Positions 33,958-43,470 of a DNA stretch of 64,000 bases are shown in pieces. Positions within the stretch are counted from its first letter, which is position 1. Each line of letters opens with the position of its first letter. Source of the DNA: Hyphomicrobium_A sp963726795 (lineage in GTDB: Bacteria > Pseudomonadota > Alphaproteobacteria > Rhizobiales > Hyphomicrobiaceae); assembly GCA_963726795.1 (NCBI GenBank), contig CAVSDD010000003.1:372001-436000 (forward strand), in the 5' to 3' direction. The position numbers were made by a program, and so were the translations under genes. Below the pieces are notes generated by a model. The model did not search any database and was not told the origin of the DNA. It saw only the letters and a list, made by a program, of their open reading frames with translations.

Positions 33958-35360
33958 TGCGCAAGACAGAATTCGCATTCTGGACGTTCCTGCTGATGAC
34001 CGGTCTCGCCGCCGCGACGACCCTCCTCAATGTCACCCGCACTTACTCGGCGACCTCCTCATCCAACTCCGAGCTCTACCGACAGCTTGATCTGTTCGGT
34101 GATGTGCTCGAGCGCGTCCGCTCCGACTATGTCGAGAAGCCCGACGACGCGATGCTGATCGAGTCTGCCATCAACGGCATGCTCTCCGCACTCGACCCGC
34201 ACTCTTCCTATCTCAGCCCGAAGAACTACCGCGACATGCAGGTGCAGACGCGCGGCGAGTTCGGCGGCCTCGGCATCGAGGTCACGATGGAGAACGGCGT
34301 CGTCAAGGTCGTCTCGCCCATCGACGATACGCCCGCCGCCAAGGCAGGCCTGCAGGCGAACGATCTCATCACGCACCTCGACAATGAGCAGATCGTCGGT
34401 CTGACGCTCGAGCAGGCAGTCGAGAAGATGCGCGGCCCCGTCAATACGCCGATCACGCTCACCGTCGTCCGCAAGGGCGTCGATGAGCCCTTCGACGTGA
34501 AGGTCACGCGCGACATCATCCGCATCAATGCGGTGAAGGCGCACAACGAGGGCGACGTCGCTTACATCAAGGTCACGACCTTCAATGAGCAGACGCACGC
34601 CAATCTCGCCAAGGCGATCGAGGAAGCCAAGAAGACGATCCAGGCCAAGGATCTCAAGGGCTATGTCATCGATCTGCGCAACAACCCGGGTGGCTTGCTC
34701 GATCAGGCGATCGCCGTCTCCGACGACTTCCTGGAGCAGGGCGCCATCGTGCTGACCAAGGGCCGCAACAACGAGGAAACTCAGCGCGCCCAGGCCCATC
34801 CCGGCGATCTGACCGACGGCAAGAAGGTCGTCGTCCTGATCAACGGCGGATCGGCTTCGGCCTCCGAGATCGTCGCCGGCGCCTTGCAGGATCACAAGCG
34901 GGCGACCGTGATCGGCACCCGCTCGTTCGGCAAGGGCTCGGTGCAGACGATCATCCCGCTCGGCGCCAACGGCGCGATCCGGCTCACCACGGCGCGCTAC
35001 TACACGCCGTCGAACCGGTCGATCCAGGCCAAGGGCATCGATCCCGACATCCTGGTCGAAGAGGAGCTCCCCGACGAGCTCAAGGCCAAGGCCGCGGCTG
35101 AGAAGTCGCGCGGCGAAGCTTCGCTCCGCGGGCATCTCAAGAACCCCGAGGAGACGACCGAAGAGGACGCCAAGGAATCGAAAGAGGTTTCAGGCTCCTC
35201 CGCCTACGTTCCCAAGGAAGCTGACAAGGATACCCAGCTCCAGTACGCGCTGTCGTTCCTGCGCGGCACGGCCACGGACGCCAAGACCGCCCGCGCCGCT
35301 CCCGAGACGACGCCGGCGAACGGCACGACGCCCGCCGAGAAGGACAAGGCCAAGAACTAA
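33957..35360 (+). CDS. ctpA: Carboxy-terminal processing protease CtpA (S41)
   Basis: 467 aa periplasmic serine protease that trims cell-wall or secreted proteins. N-terminal membrane anchor (FAFWTFLLMTGLAAATTLL), a PDZ domain (about 90-180, GGLGIEVTMENGVVKVVSP region), then the S41 core with the catalytic Ser in NGGSASASEIVAGAL and Lys in TRSFGKGSVQT. The Glu/Lys-rich tail (about 400-467) is variable. ATG start overlaps the EnvC stop (TAATG). Confidence 0.95.
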   Translation: MRKTEFAFWTFLLMTGLAAATTLLNVTRTYSATSSSNSELYRQLDLFGDVLERVRSDYVEKPDDAMLIESAINGMLSALDPHSSYLSPKNYRDMQVQTRGEFGGLGIEVTMENGVVKVVSPIDDTPAAKAGLQANDLITHLDNEQIVGLTLEQAVEKMRGPVNTPITLTVVRKGVDEPFDVKVTRDIIRINAVKAHNEGDVAYIKVTTFNEQTHANLAKAIEEAKKTIQAKDLKGYVIDLRNNPGGLLDQAIAVSDDFLEQGAIVLTKGRNNEETQRAQAHPGDLTDGKKVVVLINGGSASASEIVAGALQDHKRATVIGTRSFGKGSVQTIIPLGANGAIRLTTARYYTPSNRSIQAKGIDPDILVEEELPDELKAKAAAEKSRGEASLRGHLKNPEETTEEDAKESKEVSGSSAYVPKEADKDTQLQYALSFLRGTATDAKTARAAPETTPANGTTPAEKDKAKN

Positions 35361-35401
35361 CGACGACGTGCCTTTCCTTCGGACACGTGTTGAAGCAATA
35401 C

Positions 35402-35429
35402 CGATGGGCGCCCTTCGTGGCGCCCATCG
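35402..35429 (+). terminator. Strong hairpin after ctpA
   Basis: Perfect 11-bp stem cgatgggcgcc (35402-35412) / ggcgcccatcg (35419-35429) with a 6-base loop, 41 bases after the ctpA stop and 33 bases before the Nudix gene. No T-run follows, so it may end transcription with Rho help or protect the envC-ctpA mRNA 3' end. Confidence 0.6.
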
Positions 35430-35462
35430 CCGTTTCAGGCTCACAACACTCCGGTGCCAACC

Positions 35463-35984
35463 ATGACCCCCAATCCCGTCGACGCGAGCAAGCTCGGCTA
35501 CCGCGCGTGTGTGGGCGTCATGGTGATCAACAAGGCCGGGCTCGTCTGGGTCGGCCGCCGCGCCGACATGCCGGGCGACGCTGAAGGCAGCGGCTCCTGG
35601 TGGCAGATGCCACAAGGCGGCATCGAGAAGGGCGAGGAGCCCGATACCGCGGCGCTGCGCGAGTTGCAGGAGGAGACGGCCATCACCAGCGCGACGATCC
35701 TGGGCTCGACGTCGGGATGGCTGCGCTACGACCTCCCCGCCCATCTCATCGGCATCGCGTGGAACGGCAAATACCGCGGCCAGGAGCAGAAATGGTACGC
35801 GGTTCGCTTCCTCGGCGAGGACCGCGAGATCAACATAACCCCTGACGACAAAGAGAAAATCGAGTTCGACGCGTGGCGTTGGGTGGAGATCGGCGCGCTG
35901 CCTGAGTTGGTCGTCCCCTTCAAGCGCGAGGTCTACGCGCAGGTGATCGACGCATTTACCCGGTACGCCAAGCCGGTTGCCTGA
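35463..35984 (+). CDS. rppH: RNA pyrophosphohydrolase RppH (Nudix)
   Basis: 173 aa. Removes pyrophosphate from 5'-triphosphate mRNA ends or hydrolyses dinucleoside polyphosphates. Shows the RppH opening LGYRACVGVMVIN, WQMPQGGIEKGEE and a Nudix box G-x5-E-x7-REL-x-EE-T-A-I. The last conserved Gly of the box is Ala. The C-terminal IEFDAWRWVEI and PELVVPFKREVY are standard. ATG at 35463 is preferred. A second, related Nudix gene follows 119 bases later. Confidence 0.92.
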   Translation: MTPNPVDASKLGYRACVGVMVINKAGLVWVGRRADMPGDAEGSGSWWQMPQGGIEKGEEPDTAALRELQEETAITSATILGSTSGWLRYDLPAHLIGIAWNGKYRGQEQKWYAVRFLGEDREINITPDDKEKIEFDAWRWVEIGALPELVVPFKREVYAQVIDAFTRYAKPVA

Positions 35985-36103
35985 TACGGGCTCAGTTCCC
36001 GCCTCAACTTTCCCCAGAAAACGACATGGAAGGATTGCATTTTTCAGGTACTCTATTTGCGATTCGGAATTTGTGGACAACCTGTGGACAGCAGGTGGGC
36101 GGA

Positions 36104-36652
36104 ATGGGTCTTCATATCGCGGGCGGAGATGTATCAGCGGCGCAACTGCCGCTGCGCCCGTGCGCCGGGATCATCCTGTTCAACCGCCAAGGCCAGGTCT
36201 GGATCGGCCGCCGCCGCCGGCCCAAGTGGGCGAGCTACGCCCAGCCCGACATCGATGACTTTATTTGGCAGCCGCCGCAAGGCGGCATCGGCAAGGGCGA
36301 GACCGCCCGCGTCGCGGCATTCCGCGAGCTGCGCGAGGAGACGGGCGTCATCAACGCCACGCTGATCGAAGAGCTGCCTCACTGGCTCAGCTACGAGCTG
36401 CCGAGCGACCTGCTGGGGGTTGCGCTGAAGGGCAAGTATGCCGGCCAGCGCCAGCGCTGGTTCGCCATGCGCTTTGAGGGCCGCGAAAGCGAGATCGACC
36501 TGACGCCCAAGGGAAGCGTGAAATCGGAGTTCAATTCCTGGCGGTGGACGGACATCGAGGAGCTGCCGCGCCTCGCGCTGGAGTTCAAGCGCCCGCTTTA
36601 CGAGGCCGTCGTGCGCGCGTTCGCGCCTCTGGCACGCGACGGTGCCGCCTGA
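36104..36652 (+). CDS. Second RppH-like Nudix hydrolase
   Basis: 182 aa paralogue of the upstream gene with the same architecture: PCAGIILFNRQGQVWIGRR, WQPPQGGIGKGE and a canonical Nudix box ending REETGV. Its closing segments (FNSWRWTDIEELPRLALEFKRPLY, abridged) match those of rppH. I choose ATG 36104; the frame extends to 36026 without a better site. The N-terminus lacks the YR motif of classical RppH and the protein reads more like the plant/alphaproteobacterial Ap4A hydrolase branch. Either could carry the mRNA-decapping role. Confidence 0.88.
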   Translation: MGLHIAGGDVSAAQLPLRPCAGIILFNRQGQVWIGRRRRPKWASYAQPDIDDFIWQPPQGGIGKGETARVAAFRELREETGVINATLIEELPHWLSYELPSDLLGVALKGKYAGQRQRWFAMRFEGRESEIDLTPKGSVKSEFNSWRWTDIEELPRLALEFKRPLYEAVVRAFAPLARDGAA

Positions 36653-36697
36653 CACTCGATTAAGTGATGCAGCGCTACCCGCACTGAGAGCGCCGCC

Positions 36698-37096
36698 TCA
36701 GGCGCTCTTGAGCTGCAGCCGCTTCAAGACATCGACGAGCGTCTCGGCCATCATCCGTGATTGGTCGTCCTTGGCGCCTGCGCGCTCGGCCTCGGCGACC
36801 CTGAGTTCGGCCTCGATCATCGCGGGGCTGAAATCCTCGAGCGCGATCGCGGTCTGAGCCAAAACGGTCAGCCGCGCGGGATCGGCTTCCGCCACACCCT
36901 TCTTTACGAAGACGCGGCGCTTGGCGCCCGGCAGCGTGATCTCGAGGATGCCCGGACGCAGCGTCGATACGACGGGAGCGTGACCCGGCAGGACGGCGAA
37001 ATCACCCTCGGCACCCGGAACCACCACCTGCTCGGCGGGTCCCGCAATCAACATGCGCTCAGGGGTTACAAGCTCGAAATTGAACGAGGCTGCCAT
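36698..37096 (-). CDS. atpC: F1-ATP synthase subunit epsilon
   Basis: 132 aa. Central-stalk subunit, inhibitory in part. N-terminal beta domain with FELVTPERML, VPGAEGDFAVLPGHAPVVSTL (abridged) and GILEIT, then the C-terminal helical hairpin. Only two bases separate it from the upstream CxxC protein, so its ribosome site lies inside that gene. Last gene of the F1 operon. Confidence 0.95.
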   Translation of the reverse strand: MAASFNFELVTPERMLIAGPAEQVVVPGAEGDFAVLPGHAPVVSTLRPGILEITLPGAKRRVFVKKGVAEADPARLTVLAQTAIALEDFSPAMIEAELRVAEAERAGAKDDQSRMMAETLVDVLKRLQLKSA

Positions 37097-37098
37097 GA

Positions 37099-37386
37099 TC
37101 AGTCCGTCTCATCGTCCGGTTCGCCGCCGGTCTTGGCGCGAACTTCCTCGACCGTCTGCAGCTTCGTCCCGCAGAACGGGCAGAAGAACAGCGGGTGGTC
37201 CACCATGCCGGGCTCGTCCTCCTCGGCGAGGTCAACGAGACCGACCGACATGTAGAGAACGTTGTCGTCGGCGACGGTGATCAGCGGCTCGAACTCCTCG
37301 CCGCTCATGGCGTCCTTGAGCTCAGCGCAGCAGCCGCCGAAGCTGTTCGTGCCGGGCGTCGCGTTGATCGTCTCTTCGCCAGCCAT
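37099..37386 (-). CDS. Small CxxC protein inserted between atpD and atpC
   Basis: 95 aa, acidic, no signal peptide. Has a double Cys (GGCCAEL, about 18-24) and a zinc-ribbon-like FFCPFCGTKLQ (about 67-77), so up to four Cys could bind a metal. The middle strand-rich part reads LITVADDNVLYMSVGLVDL. I do not recognise a named family. It starts 51 bases after atpD, and its stop is two bases before atpC, so it is translated within the ATP-synthase operon. A role in F1 assembly or redox control is inference from position only. Other genomes usually have atpD directly followed by atpC. Confidence 0.75.
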   Translation of the reverse strand: MAGEETINATPGTNSFGGCCAELKDAMSGEEFEPLITVADDNVLYMSVGLVDLAEEDEPGMVDHPLFFCPFCGTKLQTVEEVRAKTGGEPDDETD

Positions 37387-37437
37387 GCCGCATCCTTTCA
37401 GGGGAGCGCCGCGCTCCCGACAGCGTAGTTCCGGAAG

Positions 37438-38874
<1,437 letters not shown>

Positions 38875-38962
38875 TGTTCGTTCCTCGTCCTTCGCGTCTT
38901 TAGCGCAGCGTTTGCGCTCATCTCTCGCCCCCGGCTCGGCGCCGGCGGCATGTGCCGTGTCT

Positions 38963-39847
38963 CTAGAGGGCTTCGGCGCCCGAAATGATCTCGATCAGCT
39001 CCTTGGTGATCATCGCCTGGCGCGTGCGGTTGTATTTCAACGTCAACTTGTTGATCATGTCGCCGGCGTTGCGCGTCGCTGAATCCATGGCGCTCATCTG
39101 CGAGCCGTAGAACGATGCGGCGTTCTCGAGCAGCCCGCGGAAAATCTGCGTGGCGATGTTGAGCGTGACGAGGTAGCCCAGGACCTCCTCCTCGCTCGGC
39201 TCGTACTCGTGGATCGCGGTGACGGCCGAAGTTTTCTCCTTCGACACCGCGGGGAGCTTGGCGGGGATCAGCTGCAGCGCGGTCGGGATCTGGCTGATGA
39301 CCGACTTGAACCGCGAGAAATAGAGCGTCGCCACGTCGAACTCGCCGGCTTCAAACAGCGCGAAGATCTTCTGGGCGATGAAGTCGGCGTGGGAAAACGC
39401 AAGCTGGCGTACACCGCGAAAATCAACGCGGTCGACGTAGGAGCGGCCGAACTCGCGGCGCATGGCTTCCGCGCCCTTGCGCCCGACCATCAGCATCTTG
39501 ACCGTCTTGCCCTGGGCAATCAGGCGCTGAGCATCCTGGCGCGCGAGCTTGGAAATGTTGGAATTGAAGCCGCCGGCGAGGCCGCGCTCGCCCGTCATCA
39601 CCACGAGCAGGTGCACCTGGTCCTTGCCGGTGCCGACGAGCAGCGGCGACACGCTCCCCCGGTCGGCGATGCGCCCGCCGAGGCTCGCCATCATCTGGTC
39701 CATGCGCTCGGCATAGGGACGCGCCGCGGTGGCCGCTTCCTGCGCGCGGCGCAGCTTCGCCGCCGCGACCATCTGCATAGCCTTGGTGATCTTGCGCGTC
39801 GCCTTGACCGACGCGATGCGGTTTCTCAGATCCTTCAGGCTCGCCAT
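38963..39847 (-). CDS. atpG: F1-ATP synthase subunit gamma
   Basis: 294 aa rotor shaft. N-terminal coiled coil MASLKDLRNRIASVKATRKI, TKAMQMVAAAKLRRAQ and the closing helix with SAMDSATRNAGDMI and LTLKYNRTRQAMITKELIEI are typical. It starts 44 bases after the stop of atpA. Confidence 0.97.
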   Translation of the reverse strand: MASLKDLRNRIASVKATRKITKAMQMVAAAKLRRAQEAATAARPYAERMDQMMASLGGRIADRGSVSPLLVGTGKDQVHLLVVMTGERGLAGGFNSNISKLARQDAQRLIAQGKTVKMLMVGRKGAEAMRREFGRSYVDRVDFRGVRQLAFSHADFIAQKIFALFEAGEFDVATLYFSRFKSVISQIPTALQLIPAKLPAVSKEKTSAVTAIHEYEPSEEEVLGYLVTLNIATQIFRGLLENAASFYGSQMSAMDSATRNAGDMINKLTLKYNRTRQAMITKELIEIISGAEAL

Positions 39848-39891
39848 TCGTGCATCCTAGTTCGTTACGGCCGTACCAACGCCAACCCCGC

Positions 39892-41424
39892 TCAAGCCGC
39901 GAAACCCTTGGCGAACTTATCGATGAAGGCGATGAGCTTCTTCTCAGTCGCCTCCGACAGAGCCTTCTCGCTGCGGATCGAGCTGAGAATGTCCTGGCCG
40001 TCGGTGCGCAGCATCCGCAGCAGATCCTGCTCGAAGCGCTGCACCGCATTGACGGGAATGGCGTCGAGATATCCGCGCGTGCCGGCAAAGATCACGCAGA
40101 CCTGCTCTTCCATCTTCAGCGGCGAGAACTGCGGCTGCTTCAGGAGCTCGGTCAGCCGCGCGCCGCGCGCGAGCATCTTCTGGGTGGTTGCGTCGAGATC
40201 GGAGCCGAACTGCGCGAAGGCCGCCATCTCGCGGTACTGCGCGAGCTCGCCTTTGATCTTGCCGGCCACCTGTTTCATCGCCTTGGTCTGCGCCGCAGAG
40301 CCGACGCGCGACACCGAGAGGCCGACGTTCACCGCCGGACGGATGCCCTGATAGAAGAGATCGGTCTCGAGGAAGATCTGTCCGTCGGTGATCGAAATGA
40401 CGTTCGTCGGAATGTAGGCCGACACGTCGTTGGCCTGCGTTTCGATCACGGGCAGCGCCGTGAGCGAGCCGGCGCCGTGCTCGTCGTTCAGCTTGGCGGC
40501 GCGCTCGAGCAACCGCGAGTGAAGGTAGAAAACGTCGCCGGGATAGGCTTCACGGCCGGGCGGGCGGCGCAGCAAGAGCGACATCTGACGGTAGGCGACG
40601 GCCTGCTTGGAGAGGTCGTCATACGCGATCACGGCGTGCATGCCGTTGTCGCGGAAGTATTCACCCATGGTGCAGCCGGTGAACGGCGCGAGGTACTGCA
40701 AGGGCGCCGGCTCGGACGCGGTCGCTGCAACGACGATCGAGTACTCGAGCGCGCCGTTCTCCTCGAGAACCTTGACGAACTGGGCAACGGTGGAGCGCTT
40801 CTGGCCGACCGCGACGTACACGCAGTAGAGCTTCGCCTTCTCGTCGCCGCCGGCGTTGATCGACTTCTGATTGAGGATCGTATCGAGGATGATCGCGGTC
40901 TTGCCGGTCTGGCGGTCGCCGATGATCAGCTCACGCTGTCCGCGTCCGACCGGGATCAGCGCATCGACCGCCTTGAGGCCCGTCGCCATCGGCTCGTGCA
41001 CGGACTTGCGCGGAAGGATGCCCGGCGCCTTCACGTCGACGCGCATCTTCTTGTCGAACTTGATCGGGCCCTTGCCGTCGATTGGATTGCCGAGAGCGTC
41101 GACGACGCGGCCGAGCAGCCCCTTGCCGACCGGCACCTCGACGATGGCGCCCGTGCGCTTGACGGTATCGCCTTCCTTGATGTTGCGGTCGTCGCCGAAG
41201 ATCACGACGCCGACGTTGTCGGCCTCGAGATTCAGCGCCATGCCGCGAATGCCACCGGGAAACTCGACCATTTCGCCGGCCTGCACCTTGTCGAGGCCGT
41301 AGACGCGCGCGATGCCGTCGCCGACCGAGAGCACCTGGCCGATCTCGGAAACCTCTGCGTCTTTGCCGAAGTTCTTGATCTGATCCTTGAGGATCGAGGA
41401 GATCTCTGCGGCGCGGATGTCCAT
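39892..41424 (-). CDS. atpA: F1-ATP synthase subunit alpha
   Basis: 510 aa. Non-catalytic nucleotide-binding subunit of F1 with P-loop GDRQTGKTAI (about 170-179) and the arginine finger in VGLSVSRVGSAAQ. Starts MDIRAAEISSILKDQI. Gene order atpH-atpA-atpG-atpD fits the F1 operon of alphaproteobacteria; F0 genes are not in this window, as usual for the order. Confidence 0.98.
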   Translation of the reverse strand: MDIRAAEISSILKDQIKNFGKDAEVSEIGQVLSVGDGIARVYGLDKVQAGEMVEFPGGIRGMALNLEADNVGVVIFGDDRNIKEGDTVKRTGAIVEVPVGKGLLGRVVDALGNPIDGKGPIKFDKKMRVDVKAPGILPRKSVHEPMATGLKAVDALIPVGRGQRELIIGDRQTGKTAIILDTILNQKSINAGGDEKAKLYCVYVAVGQKRSTVAQFVKVLEENGALEYSIVVAATASEPAPLQYLAPFTGCTMGEYFRDNGMHAVIAYDDLSKQAVAYRQMSLLLRRPPGREAYPGDVFYLHSRLLERAAKLNDEHGAGSLTALPVIETQANDVSAYIPTNVISITDGQIFLETDLFYQGIRPAVNVGLSVSRVGSAAQTKAMKQVAGKIKGELAQYREMAAFAQFGSDLDATTQKMLARGARLTELLKQPQFSPLKMEEQVCVIFAGTRGYLDAIPVNAVQRFEQDLLRMLRTDGQDILSSIRSEKALSEATEKKLIAFIDKFAKGFAA

Positions 41425-41532
41425 TACTTGCCTCTCACGGTCTAGAGCGTTCGAATTGGGCAGCGGCGGTTACCGCGCCGGACTTTGCAGGAAGAGCCAC
41501 GAGCGAGGCCCGCGGCCGAAGTTGCGTATGCG

Positions 41533-42093
41533 TCAGCCGGTGCCTTTCAGCACGACCTCGAGGTTGGCGAGCTTCGTCTTGAGCGAAGAATCAAACATGC
41601 GGCTGCCGACCCTCACCACGAGGCCGCCGAGCAGCGAAGGATCGACCTTCGTGTCGAGGCGGATATTCTGGCCGTGGGCGGCTTTAAGTTTTTCTTTGAG
41701 CGTGTTGAGCTGCTCGTCGGTCAACGGAATGGCGCTGCGCACCTCGGCTGAAACCTCGCCCTTGTGGCGCGCGACCAGCGTGCGGAACGTCTTGATCATG
41801 TCGTCGGCGGCAAACAGGCGCCGGTTGCGCGTCACCACCCTGAGGAAGTTGCCCGTGGTCGCGCCGATCGAGGCCCAGTCCATAACGGCGCCGAGCGCAC
41901 GCTCCTGCTCCTCGGCGGCGAATGCGGGACTTCTGACGAGCCGGCTCAGGTCCTCGCTCTGATCGAGCAACCCCTGGAACTTGGACAGGTCCTGGTCGAC
42001 CTCGTCGAGCTTGTTCTGATCGTTGGCGAGCTCGAAAAGTGCCGTTGCGTACCGCCCCGCCACGCCCGCCATCACTGGATTGTCTGTTGCCAC
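41533..42093 (-). CDS. atpH: F1-ATP synthase subunit delta
   Basis: 186 aa peripheral-stalk (OSCP) subunit joining F1 to the b subunits. Features: GRYATALFELANDQNKLDE near the start (about 13-31), LSRLVRSPAF, and the C-terminal VDPSLLGGLVVRVGSRMFDSS (abridged). First gene of the F1 operon here; a 108-base gap before atpA. Confidence 0.95.
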   Translation of the reverse strand: MATDNPVMAGVAGRYATALFELANDQNKLDEVDQDLSKFQGLLDQSEDLSRLVRSPAFAAEEQERALGAVMDWASIGATTGNFLRVVTRNRRLFAADDMIKTFRTLVARHKGEVSAEVRSAIPLTDEQLNTLKEKLKAAHGQNIRLDTKVDPSLLGGLVVRVGSRMFDSSLKTKLANLEVVLKGTG

Positions 42094-42455
42094 GTCTCAC
42101 TCTCGCCGGCCGCCATTGTGCCTGTCGGCATCAGCCCGCAGCCGACCCGTCTGGCCCGCGCTCCGTGCAGAATTCGTACACGCAAAAGGAGGGCCTGAGC
42201 TACCCGAGCAGCTGCCCGAGCCTGGCGCCCCCCTTTGCAAGTTGCGGTTCTCTAACACGCAACTGGGGAGGCCTTCAACCGGGTGAAACGGCCCGGAACG
42301 CGGCATTTTGCGGGGTCTCGCGCGGATCGCCGAATATGAACGGCGTCTGCAGGGTCCCTTCAGAGCGCATTCAGCCGCACTCCCGCTTAATGGCCCCATC
42401 GCCGGAAAGGCAACCGGCTCCACGTTGACAGACTACTCCGGGCAAGGGGACCAAA
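42094..42455. other. Divergent control region between atpH and a small secreted-protein gene
   Basis: 362 bases with no convincing gene. Must carry the F1 operon promoter (minus) and the promoter of the gene at 42456 (plus). I see a 6-bp inverted repeat gttgcg (42241-42246) / cgcaac (42258-42263), and TTGACA at 42425-42430 that is too close to the start to be a normal -35. An AAGGGGA ribosome site for the downstream gene is at about 42443-42449. No sure -10 boxes. Confidence 0.5.
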
Positions 42456-42764
42456 ATGACCATCCTACGTAAGCTCACTTCGATCACGACCGCCGCGGCG
42501 CTCGCCGCGAGCGCTCTCGTTCCGCTAACGACCGCCGCCAACGCTGAAGGCTGGCAGGGCAACCGGGGCGGACAGGGCTACAATTCCTACAACTACCAGC
42601 AGCGCGGATATGACCGCGGCGACCGCGGACGCGACTACCGGGGTTATGACCGGGGCCGCTACGCCTACGGCGGCCACCGCCATCACGACAACGGCAAGTA
42701 CATCGCGCTCGGCGTCGGCGCGCTGATGCTGGGCATCATCGCTGCGGAGGCTTCGCACCGCTAA
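42456..42764 (+). CDS. Small secreted/membrane protein, Gly-Arg-Tyr-rich
   Basis: 102 aa. Signal peptide (residues 1-30, cleaved after ANA), then a low-complexity region rich in Gly, Arg, Tyr and Asp with repeating YDRG/DRGR/YRGY units (about 45-70), a His cluster (GGHRHHDNG) and a C-terminal hydrophobic helix (YIALGVGALMLGIIAAEA). Such RcnB-like or glycine-zipper-like small envelope proteins are common in Hyphomicrobiales; the function is unknown. The stop codon lies within an 18-base direct repeat. Confidence 0.75.
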   Translation: MTILRKLTSITTAAALAASALVPLTTAANAEGWQGNRGGQGYNSYNYQQRGYDRGDRGRDYRGYDRGRYAYGGHRHHDNGKYIALGVGALMLGIIAAEASHR

Positions 42765-42807
42765 CGAGGAGTACTGCGTAAGTGCCGCGTAACGACGAGT
42801 ACTGCGT
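42762..42807 (+). repeat. 18-base direct repeat across a stop codon
   Basis: taacgaggagtactgcgt (42762-42779) is repeated with one mismatch as taacgacgagtactgcgt (42790-42807), 28 bases apart. The first copy begins with the TAA of the Gly-Arg-Tyr gene. It looks like a short tandem duplication of the gene end. Confidence 0.8.
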
Positions 42808-42828
42808 CCACGAACTGTATCGCGTTTA

Positions 42829-42897
42829 GACTGAGCGCTCCCCCCCCTGCGCCAGTCCAGGGCCGGACCCACACCCCCGGGGTCCGGCCCCACTTCT
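42829..42897 (+). repeat. Stem-loop repeat element, copy 1
   Basis: Starts gactgagcgctccccccc, then tgcgcc-gtccag and an 11-bp stem gggccggaccc (42860-42870) / gggtccggccc (42880-42890), followed by cacttcttcc. The same element occurs at 43254-43320. It could be a terminator for the gene before, a structured leader for the gene after, or a small RNA. Confidence 0.7.
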
Positions 42898-42919
42898 TCC
42901 CGATAGAGCCAAAGCCACC

Positions 42920-43228
42920 ATGCAACCGATGCTCTCAGAACCTGACGCCAGAATAGACCTCGTGGGGCTGTTGCTCTCCGAGTTTCCCGAAGGCTCCAAA
43001 CCCTCGATGCTTCCCCGCTTCAACAACCAGTTCCGCGCCCGCATCGAGGCGCCTGAGGGTGAGGTGACAATTCTCATCCCGCGCCGGGCGATTGCCTCCT
43101 TGGAGTCCTCGCGCTTCGACAACGAGCGCGTGCTCAACGGCCTGCGCCGCTTCATTCGCGAGCGCCTGCAGGCGGGTAGCCTGCGACGCGACGTGGTGAC
43201 GGTTTGGGACTACGCCGAAGCGGCTTGA
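42920..43228 (+). CDS. Hypothetical protein, 102 aa
   Basis: Soluble, no signal peptide. Reads as helix (1-25), strands around FRARIEAPEGEVTILIPRRA (residues 38-57) and helices at the end (NERVLNGLRRFIRERLQAG). No family recognised. It is bracketed by the two copies of the stem-loop repeat, starting 22 bases after copy 1 and ending 25 bases before copy 2. Whether it is expressed from that leader is open. Codon use fits the genome. Confidence 0.6.
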   Translation: MQPMLSEPDARIDLVGLLLSEFPEGSKPSMLPRFNNQFRARIEAPEGEVTILIPRRAIASLESSRFDNERVLNGLRRFIRERLQAGSLRRDVVTVWDYAEAA

Positions 43229-43253
43229 GCCGTTGGACGAACAATGGAATTCC

Positions 43254-43320
43254 GACTGAGCGCTCCCCCCGTGCGCCGGTCCAGGGCCGGACCTTCCCCC
43301 CAAGGTCCGGCCCAACTTTC
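43254..43320 (+). repeat. Stem-loop repeat element, copy 2
   Basis: Starts gactgagcgctcccccc, then gtgcgccggtccag and a 12-bp stem gggccggacctt (43284-43295) / aaggtccggccc (43302-43313) with a C6 loop, followed by aactttcttc. Compared with copy 1, stem bases changed on both sides together, keeping the pairing (ccc/ggg against ctt/aag), which shows the structure is maintained. Confidence 0.75.
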
Positions 43321-43470
43321 TTCGAGCTTTGGTCACCCTGTTCTCAAACTGGTTGCCGATGCCCGCCAATTGAGCACAGCGGCGGGTGGCGTCCGGCACC
43401 GGTCGCGTCTAGAGTGTGGCAGCGGACGGGATGAATCGGCGCTGTCGCCGGGACTATCCAGGGGGCCAGG

